NCBI GenBank assembly: GCA_002292855.1
Contig: DBBY01000017.1
Coordinates: forward strand, 1-8,668
Reading direction: 5' to 3'
From: Flavobacteriales bacterium UBA972
GTDB taxonomy: Bacteria; Bacteroidota; Bacteroidia; Flavobacteriales; Schleiferiaceae
Length of the DNA: 8,668 nucleotides
Positions 1 to 6,900 of this stretch are shown here, piece by piece. The notes beneath the pieces are model-generated. The model ran no database searches. It was given only the letters and a program-made list of their open reading frames with translations, and had not been told where the DNA came from. Position 1 is the first letter of the stretch, and every line of letters begins with the position of its first letter. The position numbers and the translations under genes were made by a program.

Positions 1-252
1 CTGATTCAGCGCCAATGGCCTCCAATCCTCCAATGGGATTTGGATTCAGACCAGGCATGGCTGCTCGAAACCCGTTGGACCGACCCCGAAGGCCGCTGGG
101 CCAGCCCATGGTCTTCACCGCAGCCCGTCGCTCCTCAAGAACGCATCGAAGCAGCGGAGGAACCGCCACAGGGCGGCCTATGGTTATGGGAGCTTCGCTT
201 TACCCCGAGCCAGGGCCGGACGATTCGAAGGGCCTACCCAATTCGCTTCTAG
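1..252 (+). CDS. C-terminal 83 residues of an unrecognised Trp-rich protein (5' end outside window)
   Basis: The frame is open from base 1 and ends at TAG 250-252, so this is the tail of a gene that starts before the window. I do not recognise the family. The 83 visible residues include eight tryptophans (about 10%), with a segment around residues 24-39 (ETRWTDPEGRWASPWS) that loosely resembles the strand pattern of a fibronectin-III-like or other beta-sandwich domain. A Pro/Glu-rich linker follows, and the protein ends in a basic aromatic tail (RRAYPIRF). There is no membrane segment and no T9SS sorting motif at the end. It is on the same strand as the ureohydrolase, 78 bases upstream of the preferred ATG there, so it may share a transcript. 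An internal ATG at 40 could start a 70-residue peptide, but the open frame upstream makes a partial gene more likely. I am fairly confident it is coding and cannot assign a function. Confidence 0.55.
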   Translation: MIQRQWPPILQWDLDSDQAWLLETRWTDPEGRWASPWSSPQPVAPQERIEAAEEPPQGGLWLWELRFTPSQGRTIRRAYPIRF

Positions 253-330
253 TTTTTGGCTTCGGAATTGGTCAATAACTAAGTGCCCCCAGCCAAGAAC
301 CATCTGCCCCAAGGCCGTTACCTTTGCGGC

Positions 331-1410
331 ATGGACCAAGCTAGACTCAAGGGCCGCGGCCTCGCGCTGACCGATTTTGACCCCAACGGATTGGCTACGG
401 GCAGTCAGATTTATGGGCTTCCCTTTGCGGTTGAAGACGCCGAAGTGGTGGTGCTTCCGATCCCTTGGGAGGTCACCGTGAGCTATACTTCGGGTACTGC
501 GCTGGGTCCCGCGGCGGTTAAAGCGGCCTCTGCCCAGGTCGACTTGTGGGACCCCAACGTGGTTGATGCTTACAAAATGGGCCTCGCCATGGCCCCAGCC
601 TCGGTCAAGCTTGCCGAAAAGTCCGAGCGAAACCGCGAACGCGCCGAGGTTTATTTGGCTGCTCTAGCAGACGGAACCGAGCAAATGGCTTCGAGCCAAA
701 AGCTACTTGCAAGGATTAACGAGGCCTGTGCCTGGATGGTGGCAAGGGTCCGCAGCGAAGTGGAAACCTACCTTGACCGCGGGCAGCTCGTGGTTCTGTT
801 GGGCGGCGACCACAGCACTCCTCTTGGCTACATTCAGGCATTGGCAGACCGAAATCCGGGCATGGGAATTCTACAAATTGACGCCCACATGGACCTTAGG
901 GCCGCCTACGAAGGCTTTACCTACAGCCATGCTTCCATTATGTACAACGCCATGCAGCACCCCGGAGTTGCCAAAATTGTGCAGGTCGGAATCCGCGACT
1001 ACTGCGCCGAGGAGGTTGCCCTGGCCCGTGAATTGGAAGGTCGCTGCAGCGTTTTTTATGACCGCGACCTCAAGCATGCCGCCTACCGAGGCATAAGCTG
1101 GGCAGAGCAGGTGGACTTGATTGTCGCGGAGCTTCCGCAAAAGGTTTACCTGAGTTTCGACATCGACGGACTCGACCCCAAACTGTGTCCGCACACCGGA
1201 ACCCCGGTGGCAGGAGGCCTCGAGGTCGAGCAGGTACTCTACCTGGTCGAGCAGGTGCTAGCTTCTGGTCGCCAGCTCATCGGATTCGACCTCAACGAGG
1301 TGGCCCCCGGCCCCGAGGGAGACTGGGATGCCAACGTTGCCGCAAGGCTGCTTTATCGACTCGCCAATGCCCTGGGTAAGGCCAACGGGCGCTGTACCTT
1401 TGCCGCGTGA
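331..1410 (+). CDS. Arginase/agmatinase-family ureohydrolase
   Basis: This is a binuclear-metal (usually Mn) hydrolase of the arginase superfamily, which releases urea from guanidino compounds such as agmatine or arginine, or formamide from formimidoylglutamate. Numbering from ATG 331 (359 residues), the metal-binding motifs are intact: GGDHS at 158-162 (His161), DAHMD at 184-188 (Asp184, His186, Asp188) and SFDID at 275-279 (Asp277, Asp279). The DLNEVAP segment carries a conserved Glu at 323. The motif usually ending PGTGTP reads PHTGTP (287-292). Compared with the usual ~300-residue agmatinase there is an extra charged, probably helical, insertion at about residues 92-152, which I recall from Bacteroidota members. 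Start choice: an in-frame GTG at 283 would add 16 residues (375 in all), but ATG 331 places the start about a dozen residues before the FDPNG segment where relatives begin. The stop overlaps the purQ start by four bases. The family is certain; the substrate is not, and agmatinase is only the default guess. Confidence 0.93.
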   Translation: MDQARLKGRGLALTDFDPNGLATGSQIYGLPFAVEDAEVVVLPIPWEVTVSYTSGTALGPAAVKAASAQVDLWDPNVVDAYKMGLAMAPASVKLAEKSERNRERAEVYLAALADGTEQMASSQKLLARINEACAWMVARVRSEVETYLDRGQLVVLLGGDHSTPLGYIQALADRNPGMGILQIDAHMDLRAAYEGFTYSHASIMYNAMQHPGVAKIVQVGIRDYCAEEVALARELEGRCSVFYDRDLKHAAYRGISWAEQVDLIVAELPQKVYLSFDIDGLDPKLCPHTGTPVAGGLEVEQVLYLVEQVLASGRQLIGFDLNEVAPGPEGDWDANVAARLLYRLANALGKANGRCTFAA

Positions 1411-2099
1411 AATTCGGTGTTGTAACGTTCCCAGGGTCCAACTGCGACCAAGACATGATCCACGCCCTGCGAGAGGGCATGGGCTGCGAAACCATTAGCC
1501 TTTGGCATAAAGACCGCGACCTCCAAGGGGTCGACATGGTCGTGCTCCCGGGCGGATTTTCCTACGGGGACTACCTACGGTCGGGCGCCATTGCCCGTTT
1601 TTCTCCCATCATGGAGGAGGTCATTAAGCACGCCAACCGCGGCGGCTACGTCCTTGGAGTCTGCAACGGATTCCAAATTCTAACCGAAGCGGGCCTGGTT
1701 CCCGGCGCACTGCTGCGCAACCAAAAGGGTAAATTCGTCAGCAAGAACGTTCACCTGGTGCGCGCCTCGGGCCTGAGCACCATGACCGCTGGCCTCTCAG
1801 AGACTGGAGTATATACAATACCCATTGCCCATGGCGAGGGCCGATACCACGCCGACGAAGAGACCCTCAAGGCCTTGAACGACAAGGGTCAAGTAATGTT
1901 TCGCTACGCGGAGGCCGACGGAGCAATTACGCCCGAAGCCAATCCCAACGGCTCGGCGCAGAACATTGCGGGAGTGTGCAACGAGAGCCGCAACGTGATG
2001 GGCATGATGCCCCACCCGGAGCGCGCCGCAGACCCCAACCTGCTCAATACCGACGGACTGGCCCTCTTTCAGAGCATGCTCGATTATACTAGGGTTTAG
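1407..2099 (+). CDS. purQ: Phosphoribosylformylglycinamidine synthase subunit PurQ (glutaminase)
   Basis: PurQ is the class I glutamine amidotransferase subunit of FGAM synthase, the fourth step of de novo purine synthesis in the cytoplasm. It hydrolyses glutamine and passes ammonia to PurL, with PurS bridging the two. The 230 residues are full family length. Visible marks are the N-terminal strand with FPGSNCD (8-14), the PurQ-typical PGGFSYGDYLRSG (48-60), the nucleophile elbow GVCNGFQ with catalytic Cys86, and MPHPER near the end supplying His203 and Glu205 of the triad. The start is GTG at 1407, inside the GTGA overlap with the ureohydrolase stop; the next ATG (codon 17) would remove the first beta strand and the SNCD motif, so GTG is right. 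Translation is probably coupled to the upstream gene. A stand-alone PurQ implies small PurL and PurS elsewhere in the genome rather than the single-chain large PurL. A hairpin terminator follows 57 bases after the stop. Confidence 0.96.
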   Translation: MKFGVVTFPGSNCDQDMIHALREGMGCETISLWHKDRDLQGVDMVVLPGGFSYGDYLRSGAIARFSPIMEEVIKHANRGGYVLGVCNGFQILTEAGLVPGALLRNQKGKFVSKNVHLVRASGLSTMTAGLSETGVYTIPIAHGEGRYHADEETLKALNDKGQVMFRYAEADGAITPEANPNGSAQNIAGVCNESRNVMGMMPHPERAADPNLLNTDGLALFQSMLDYTRV

Positions 2100-2155
2100 G
2101 ACCACTGCCGCAAAAGCGCCGGTTGCGCAATAGCGTCAGCCAGGTTGCCCACAAA

Positions 2156-2177
2156 AAAACCCCGCGAGCGGGGTTTT
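2156..2177. terminator. Bidirectional rho-independent terminator between convergent genes
   Basis: A perfect 9-bp stem (AAAACCCCG pairing with CGGGGTTTT) closes a four-base CGAG loop. Read on the + strand it is followed by a short T tract (TTTTGTCGTTT), suitable for ending the ureohydrolase-purQ transcript. Read on the - strand the run of seven A at 2153-2159 becomes seven T, a stronger tail, suitable for ending the transcript of the giant secreted-protein gene whose stop lies 47 bases away. It sits between two convergent genes (stops at 2099 and 2224), where such shared terminators are common. Confidence 0.88.
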
Positions 2178-2223
2178 GTCGTTTCTAAACGGATTAGCGT
2201 TCAGCAGTCATGGGCGGTGAAGC

Positions 2224-5200
2224 CTACATTTTAACCACCTCTTGAACGATCATGCGTCCTTCCTGTTCCACGCTGAGCACATAAATCCCGGCCGGAAGCG
2301 CTCCTAGGTCCAGGCTGAAGCGCGGTTCCACACCCGAAGATTGCTGAATCAAGGCTCCGTTGAGGCTCCTTAGTTCGGCGTTCCAGGCGCTGCCACCTTG
2401 CGCAAGCCACGACAGTTCGACGATGCCTCGGGTCGGATTCGGCTGAAGCTTGAAGCCGCGTAGCTGGAACTCGCTGTTGGACAGTACAATCGATGGTCCG
2501 CTCGTGCTGACGCAGCTGCTGCCGGCGCGCAGTCGTACAAAATAGGTTCCTGGTGTGGGCGCAATGAAGCTTGGCGAGGTTGCTCCCGCTATCGGACTCT
2601 GGTTGGCGTTGAGCCACTGCACCGTCCAAAGCGGGTTAAGGGCGGTCTGAGGGCAGTAGAGCGAATCGCCGTTCCAGTCGTGAATCGTCGGAGCAGGCGG
2701 GGCCGAAACGACATCAAAGCTGTCGACGCGCTCGCCCACGCATTGGTTCTGAACGAACTGGTACTTGAGTTCGTGCCTTCCGGTTCCCAACTGCGAGGCC
2801 ACAATGCTGCTGGTAGGGCTGCCGTTGACTAGGTAGGTTCCGCCTCCCGGGAAACCACCGCTCGGGCTTAGGGCAGGGTCGCTGATGCAGAGAACGTCCG
2901 TGCCAAAGGTCAAGAATACGTTGGGGGCCGCATTGATTGATATGCTGCTCGTTGCCGTGCCCGTGCAGCCTGCCATGTTGGTGTAGGAATAGGTCACCGT
3001 ATAGGTTCCTGGGCCCAGGCCAGTGGGGTCGAAGGCAGAGCCGGTCACGCCGGTTCCGCTCCATTGCCCGCCAGAAGGAGTTCCGGTCAGTGCTATAGGG
3101 CCGTCTCCCACGCATGCGGTGGAGTAACTGCCCGCGTTGGCCGTCGGCAGTGGCAGTACCACGGCGGTAATTGCGTTAGAAGGCACCATCATCAGGCTGG
3201 CGCACTCTTCGCTGCTGAAGATTTGGCAGCGGACCACGTCGGCGTTTTGAAGGTTAACCGTGGTGAAGGTGGCGCTGTTGAATCCGCGTGGCTGGTTGTT
3301 CACCGTCCATTGGTAGCGAGGGTTGCTGCCTCCATTGACCGCGGTCGCCACAAAGGTGGCCGGGCTGTTGGCGCAGATGCTTCCGCTCTGGTTTACAATG
3401 CTTACGCTTGGAACCACGGCGGCCTTCACCACAAAGGTCTTGCTGACGCTCGAGGTTCCGCCTGCAGTGCTCACCACCAGGGTGGCGGTATGGGCGCCTG
3501 CAGAGGTAAAGCTTATGCTTGGGTTGGTTAAAGTGCTGGTGCTTGGGCTTCCGCTCGAGAAGGTCCAGGAATAGGTTGCTCCCAAGGCAGCGCCCGAGGC
3601 CCCGCTGCCGGGTGCCGGCATGCCCGTGGCATAGAAGGTGACGGCACGCGCTGCGCAGGCACTGTCAGGGGCAATGAAGTCTGCCGTAGGGGCCGCAGCG
3701 CTAGCGGTGCGCAGCCTGAAGCGGTCGAGGTAGAGGTGGTTACCTCCGGCGTGCCGTGCCTCAATTTTGAAGCGCGAAGGGCCAGAAAGTCCGCCCAAGA
3801 AGATGCTGTCGCGACGCCAGTCCGCCGCTGAGGCAGGAACCAATGCGGTGGTCTGCGGGCTGCCGGTAGCCCAGTTCAGCGTTCCCGTTTCAAAGCGCGT
3901 GGCCAAGAGATTCCAGGCTGTGGAACCGCAGGGTTGAATCCAAATGGTGAGGGTATCGCTTGCCTGGGTGGCAGAGACCAAGCGGTAGGCCACGTCGAGC
4001 GTGAGTGAGGAGCCGCTGTCAAGGCTGTAAACCGGCGAGATCAGGGCGTCGCGCTGGCCCGAGGCGGTGAGGGGCAGCGCATAGTGGGGCATGCGCATGG
4101 AGGTCAGGTCACCGTCGCTGGAGGCTGCGGCAAAAGGCTCCCAGGTGGCGTTGCGGTCGGAATTTTCGATGGACCAGCGCTGGTCAAATCCCGGCACGAA
4201 TCCCTCGCCAGCGGGCAGGGGGAATCCGCCTGCGGCAATGGCCTGAACAGCCAGTGCTGTATCGCTGCCGTAGACGTTTTCTGCCACGAGGCGAATGCTG
4301 TAGAGCCCAACTTGGCTGATCACCAGCTTGGGGGCGGCGGTATTGGCGCCAAGGAGCGTGGCGCCTGCACTAGGGTAAACCGACCAGTTCCAAGCCGTTA
4401 CCAGTCCAATCGACGCATCCTGGAGTTGGATGGTATCGCCGAGTCCGCAGGTTGATGCGGGGCTAGACCGCAGAGCAGCAGTCGGACGCTTGAGCAGGTC
4501 TCCGGCAAAGGGCGACTGCCAGACGCCGCGACCGTAGGTTCCGATGCGCACGATGCGGGGCCCGCTTAGCATCTCGATGTCGTTCACAATGACGTTGGGA
4601 AGGCCTGCATTGAACGGAACCCAATCACCAAGAAGGTTGTCGCGCACAAACATACCCAGGTCGGTACCCACATAAATCATGCTGTTGCCTCCAGGTTCAA
4701 AGGCAATGGCATTGGCGGGAATGTTGGGCAGTTGACCGGTAATGTTGGAATAAGTCGTACCGCCGTTGAAGGATTCAAATACTTTTTGGCCCGCAACGTA
4801 GCCGCTGCGGCAGACAGCGATGTGCAAGGGATCAGTGGGGTCAACGGCGATGCCTGTGATTACGTGGCTGCCGGGTCCACCGCTCAGCTGAGTCCAGTTT
4901 TGACCTCCGTCGATGGAGCGGAACAGGTACTGATTGATTCCCGCATAAAGCACGTTGGGGTTGCTCGGCGACTCGGCTAAAACGTCGATGTTGTCGCTGC
5001 CAAGCAGTGTATTGGTACTCGTTGCGGTAAAACTGACCCCTCCGTTGGTCGACTTCCAAACGCGGGTAAATCCCGCGTAGAGTACGCTGCCGCTGTGGCG
5101 GCTCACTAAAAAGGGAGTTACCCAGTTGCCGCTTCCGCTTGGCGGAAGGTTGAAGGGAGCGTTGAAGCTGGCGCCGCCGTTGTTGGATTTATCAAAATCG

Positions 5201-6768
5201 CCGTAGTAGATTGAGGCGTACATCACGAGTTCGTTGGCGGGATCCATGCCGCAATCCATACCGTCTCCGCCACGGACTCTCGCCCAGCTCGTTTTGTTAA
5301 GGTGGGTTCCATTGTCTTGGGATCCCGCGAGGGTCCAATTGGGATTTACAGGAGTTGTAGCGATTTTATAGTATTGCGAGACCGCCAAGCCCGAGCTGCG
5401 CATTTGCCAGAAATTGCTCATTCCACCATTGGGCGATACGTAGACCCCTCCGTCGTTGCCGACCCAGAGCTCGCTGGTCCCGGGCCTGAAGGTAAACCAG
5501 TGCTGGTCTGCGTGGACGTTGGACACGCCTCCACCGCCATACCAGTGCGCACTAAGGGAAAAGTTGGCTCCGCCGTTGATGGATTTCCAAATGTTGACGC
5601 CTCCCACCAAAAGATCGTCTTTGTTGAGTGGAGATACTGCAATTGCAAGGTCGTACCAGGCCTGGCCGCCTGCTCCACTTCCGTTGGTAGACCAGTCCAT
5701 GAGGTTGGGAGTAGCCCCGTGCATTTGGCTCCAGTTTGCTCCGCGATCCGTAGAGCGGTACACGCCATAGAGGCCGTTGTTGCTGGCGCCAAACAAAGCA
5801 TAGACGTAGTTGGTGTCTGCCCCGGTGGTAGCCACTTCGCAGCGAGCAGGTCCGCTCAAAGGGAGGCCGTTGCCGATGATTTGGCTCCATGTGGCCCCAA
5901 AGTCACGAGAGAACCAAACTTTTCCGTTGGATTCTGTACCAGCGTACAGAAGGTGTGGGGCTCCCGGCACCATACTCAAGGACTGGAAGCTACCACCTTG
6001 CACCACAGACCAGCTCACGCCGCCATTGGTAGTGCGGTAGATTCCACTTCGCGAAGAAACTACGAGGTGTTGGGTTTGGTTGGGGTGAATTACTATGCCC
6101 GTCAGGCGAGCGTAGTTGGTGAGCTGCAGGGTAAGGCCGGTCGGCTTCCAGGAGGTTCCGCCGTCGGTTGATTTCAGCACGCCGATGCTGTAGGTGTCTC
6201 CGCCGTCGCGGTCGCCCGTTGCCAGGTACATGGTATCGGGGTTAATAGGATCAATGGCAATGCCGCTAACCCCCAAATTGGGCAAGAGGTCGGTGTTGGT
6301 GTTCCAGGTGGTTCCGTTGTCGGTAGTCTTCCAAAGACCTCCGGCAGGTGCCCCTGCAAAAACTACGTTGCTCTCGGTGGGATGAAAGGCTACAACGTTG
6401 ATGCGTCCAATACCTTGAATGGGGTTTCCGTTGAAGGGTCCGACCGGCGTCCACTGGCCAATTCCACTTGCTCCCGTGGAAGTACTGCCCCAGCTTTGCT
6501 GAATTTGCTCCATTCCCATAGAAAGAGCGGTTGGATTGGGTCGTTGCCCAGAAGGGTATACCCGCGGCTCCATAAACGCTTGCCAGCGCTTGAACTGCTT
6601 CCAGCCCTTGCCCTTCTCGGTTGCCTTGCCTTCAAATGCCGCATCAAATTCTTTGACTACGTCATAAACGTTGGTGCTCGGGTCGTTCCACTGTTCTAGC
6701 CAAGCGGGTTGCTGCGCCAACAATGAGGTAGCTAAAACAAAAAATAAGGTGGTAACTGGTGTTCGCAT
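2224..6768 (-). CDS. Secreted multidomain protein: VPS10/BNR propeller, PKD and Ig-like domains, T9SS sorting domain
   Basis: This 1,514-residue protein is predicted to be exported by Sec and then by the type IX system to the surface or medium. The start ATG (6766-6768) opens a signal peptide (MRTP, hydrophobic 7-17, likely cleavage after LLA at 18). Residues 20-95 are a conserved-looking lead (WKQFKRWQAFMEPRVYPSG at 56-74). Residues 106-753 form a sortilin/GH74-like propeller region with ten S/T-x-D/N-x-G-x-x-W/F BNR motifs starting near 147, 199, 245, 286, 337, 395, 527, 572, 617 and 665, ending in GTYGRGVW (743-750). Next come a PKD-like domain (762-845), a jelly-roll/MAM-like module (about 858-1020, with GQRDALISP and HLYLDRFRL), a second PKD (1026-1116), four Ig-like domains (about 1118-1430), and a type A T9SS sorting domain (1438-1514; LQPNPTRG, then LPAGIYVLSV). 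No enzyme active site can be asserted; adhesion or polymer binding is an inference, and a glycosidase of the GH74 fold remains possible. The start lacks a Shine-Dalgarno sequence and is preceded by TATTTTTA. Confidence 0.93.
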   Translation of the reverse strand: MRTPVTTLFFVLATSLLAQQPAWLEQWNDPSTNVYDVVKEFDAAFEGKATEKGKGWKQFKRWQAFMEPRVYPSGQRPNPTALSMGMEQIQQSWGSTSTGASGIGQWTPVGPFNGNPIQGIGRINVVAFHPTESNVVFAGAPAGGLWKTTDNGTTWNTNTDLLPNLGVSGIAIDPINPDTMYLATGDRDGGDTYSIGVLKSTDGGTSWKPTGLTLQLTNYARLTGIVIHPNQTQHLVVSSRSGIYRTTNGGVSWSVVQGGSFQSLSMVPGAPHLLYAGTESNGKVWFSRDFGATWSQIIGNGLPLSGPARCEVATTGADTNYVYALFGASNNGLYGVYRSTDRGANWSQMHGATPNLMDWSTNGSGAGGQAWYDLAIAVSPLNKDDLLVGGVNIWKSINGGANFSLSAHWYGGGGVSNVHADQHWFTFRPGTSELWVGNDGGVYVSPNGGMSNFWQMRSSGLAVSQYYKIATTPVNPNWTLAGSQDNGTHLNKTSWARVRGGDGMDCGMDPANELVMYASIYYGDFDKSNNGGASFNAPFNLPPSGSGNWVTPFLVSRHSGSVLYAGFTRVWKSTNGGVSFTATSTNTLLGSDNIDVLAESPSNPNVLYAGINQYLFRSIDGGQNWTQLSGGPGSHVITGIAVDPTDPLHIAVCRSGYVAGQKVFESFNGGTTYSNITGQLPNIPANAIAFEPGGNSMIYVGTDLGMFVRDNLLGDWVPFNAGLPNVIVNDIEMLSGPRIVRIGTYGRGVWQSPFAGDLLKRPTAALRSSPASTCGLGDTIQLQDASIGLVTAWNWSVYPSAGATLLGANTAAPKLVISQVGLYSIRLVAENVYGSDTALAVQAIAAGGFPLPAGEGFVPGFDQRWSIENSDRNATWEPFAAASSDGDLTSMRMPHYALPLTASGQRDALISPVYSLDSGSSLTLDVAYRLVSATQASDTLTIWIQPCGSTAWNLLATRFETGTLNWATGSPQTTALVPASAADWRRDSIFLGGLSGPSRFKIEARHAGGNHLYLDRFRLRTASAAAPTADFIAPDSACAARAVTFYATGMPAPGSGASGAALGATYSWTFSSGSPSTSTLTNPSISFTSAGAHTATLVVSTAGGTSSVSKTFVVKAAVVPSVSIVNQSGSICANSPATFVATAVNGGSNPRYQWTVNNQPRGFNSATFTTVNLQNADVVRCQIFSSEECASLMMVPSNAITAVVLPLPTANAGSYSTACVGDGPIALTGTPSGGQWSGTGVTGSAFDPTGLGPGTYTVTYSYTNMAGCTGTATSSISINAAPNVFLTFGTDVLCISDPALSPSGGFPGGGTYLVNGSPTSSIVASQLGTGRHELKYQFVQNQCVGERVDSFDVVSAPPAPTIHDWNGDSLYCPQTALNPLWTVQWLNANQSPIAGATSPSFIAPTPGTYFVRLRAGSSCVSTSGPSIVLSNSEFQLRGFKLQPNPTRGIVELSWLAQGGSAWNAELRSLNGALIQQSSGVEPRFSLDLGALPAGIYVLSVEQEGRMIVQEVVKM

Positions 6769-6900
6769 AGGGTAAAAATACAGAGTGGCCGCTTTGAACT
6801 TGTTTAACGGGGATGCTCTACTCCCAAAGAAATTCTAATGAATACTTATTGCGTTGACCGACAGACACCTATGTAGAAAATTAAATTTTATTATAAGGCT
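6769..6900. other. AT-rich intergenic gap with a short palindrome
   Basis: This gap separates the ClC gene stop from the secreted-protein start, both on the - strand. The part nearest the ClC stop (6871-6900) has only 5 G/C in 30 bases, in contrast to the GC-rich genes around it. It contains the inverted repeat AAAATT-A-AATTTT at 6877-6889, an AT-only hairpin too weak to call an intrinsic terminator. The promoter of the secreted-protein gene is expected here, but I find no convincing Bacteroidota -33/-7 pair. No small ORF is supported. Confidence 0.5.

Noticed and set aside
283..330. GTG at 283 as the start of the ureohydrolase
   Set aside because: It adds 16 residues of Pro/basic sequence not expected in the family. 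ATG 331 fits the usual N-terminus better, though the GTG cannot be excluded.
5302..6171. A 289-codon open frame on the + strand
   Set aside because: It lies wholly inside the secreted-protein gene on the opposite strand, and its translation shows no domain or compositional sense. The opposite frame encodes clear BNR repeats. Long antisense frames are common in GC-rich genes.
4510..6453. Firm call of a GH74-type glycosidase for the propeller region
   Set aside because: The BNR motifs show the fold type only. I cannot identify the catalytic acidic pair by inspection, and many T9SS proteins with this architecture have no known enzymatic activity.
6825..6832. TTTCTTTG on the - strand as a Bacteroidota -7 promoter element (consensus TAnnTTTG) for the secreted-protein gene
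   Set aside because: It has one mismatch to the consensus, and there is no TTG at the expected -33 distance, so chance is likely.
6877..6889. AT-only inverted repeat as a terminator of the ClC gene
   Set aside because: The stem is short, holds no G-C pairs, has almost no loop, and is not followed by a clean T run on the - strand.
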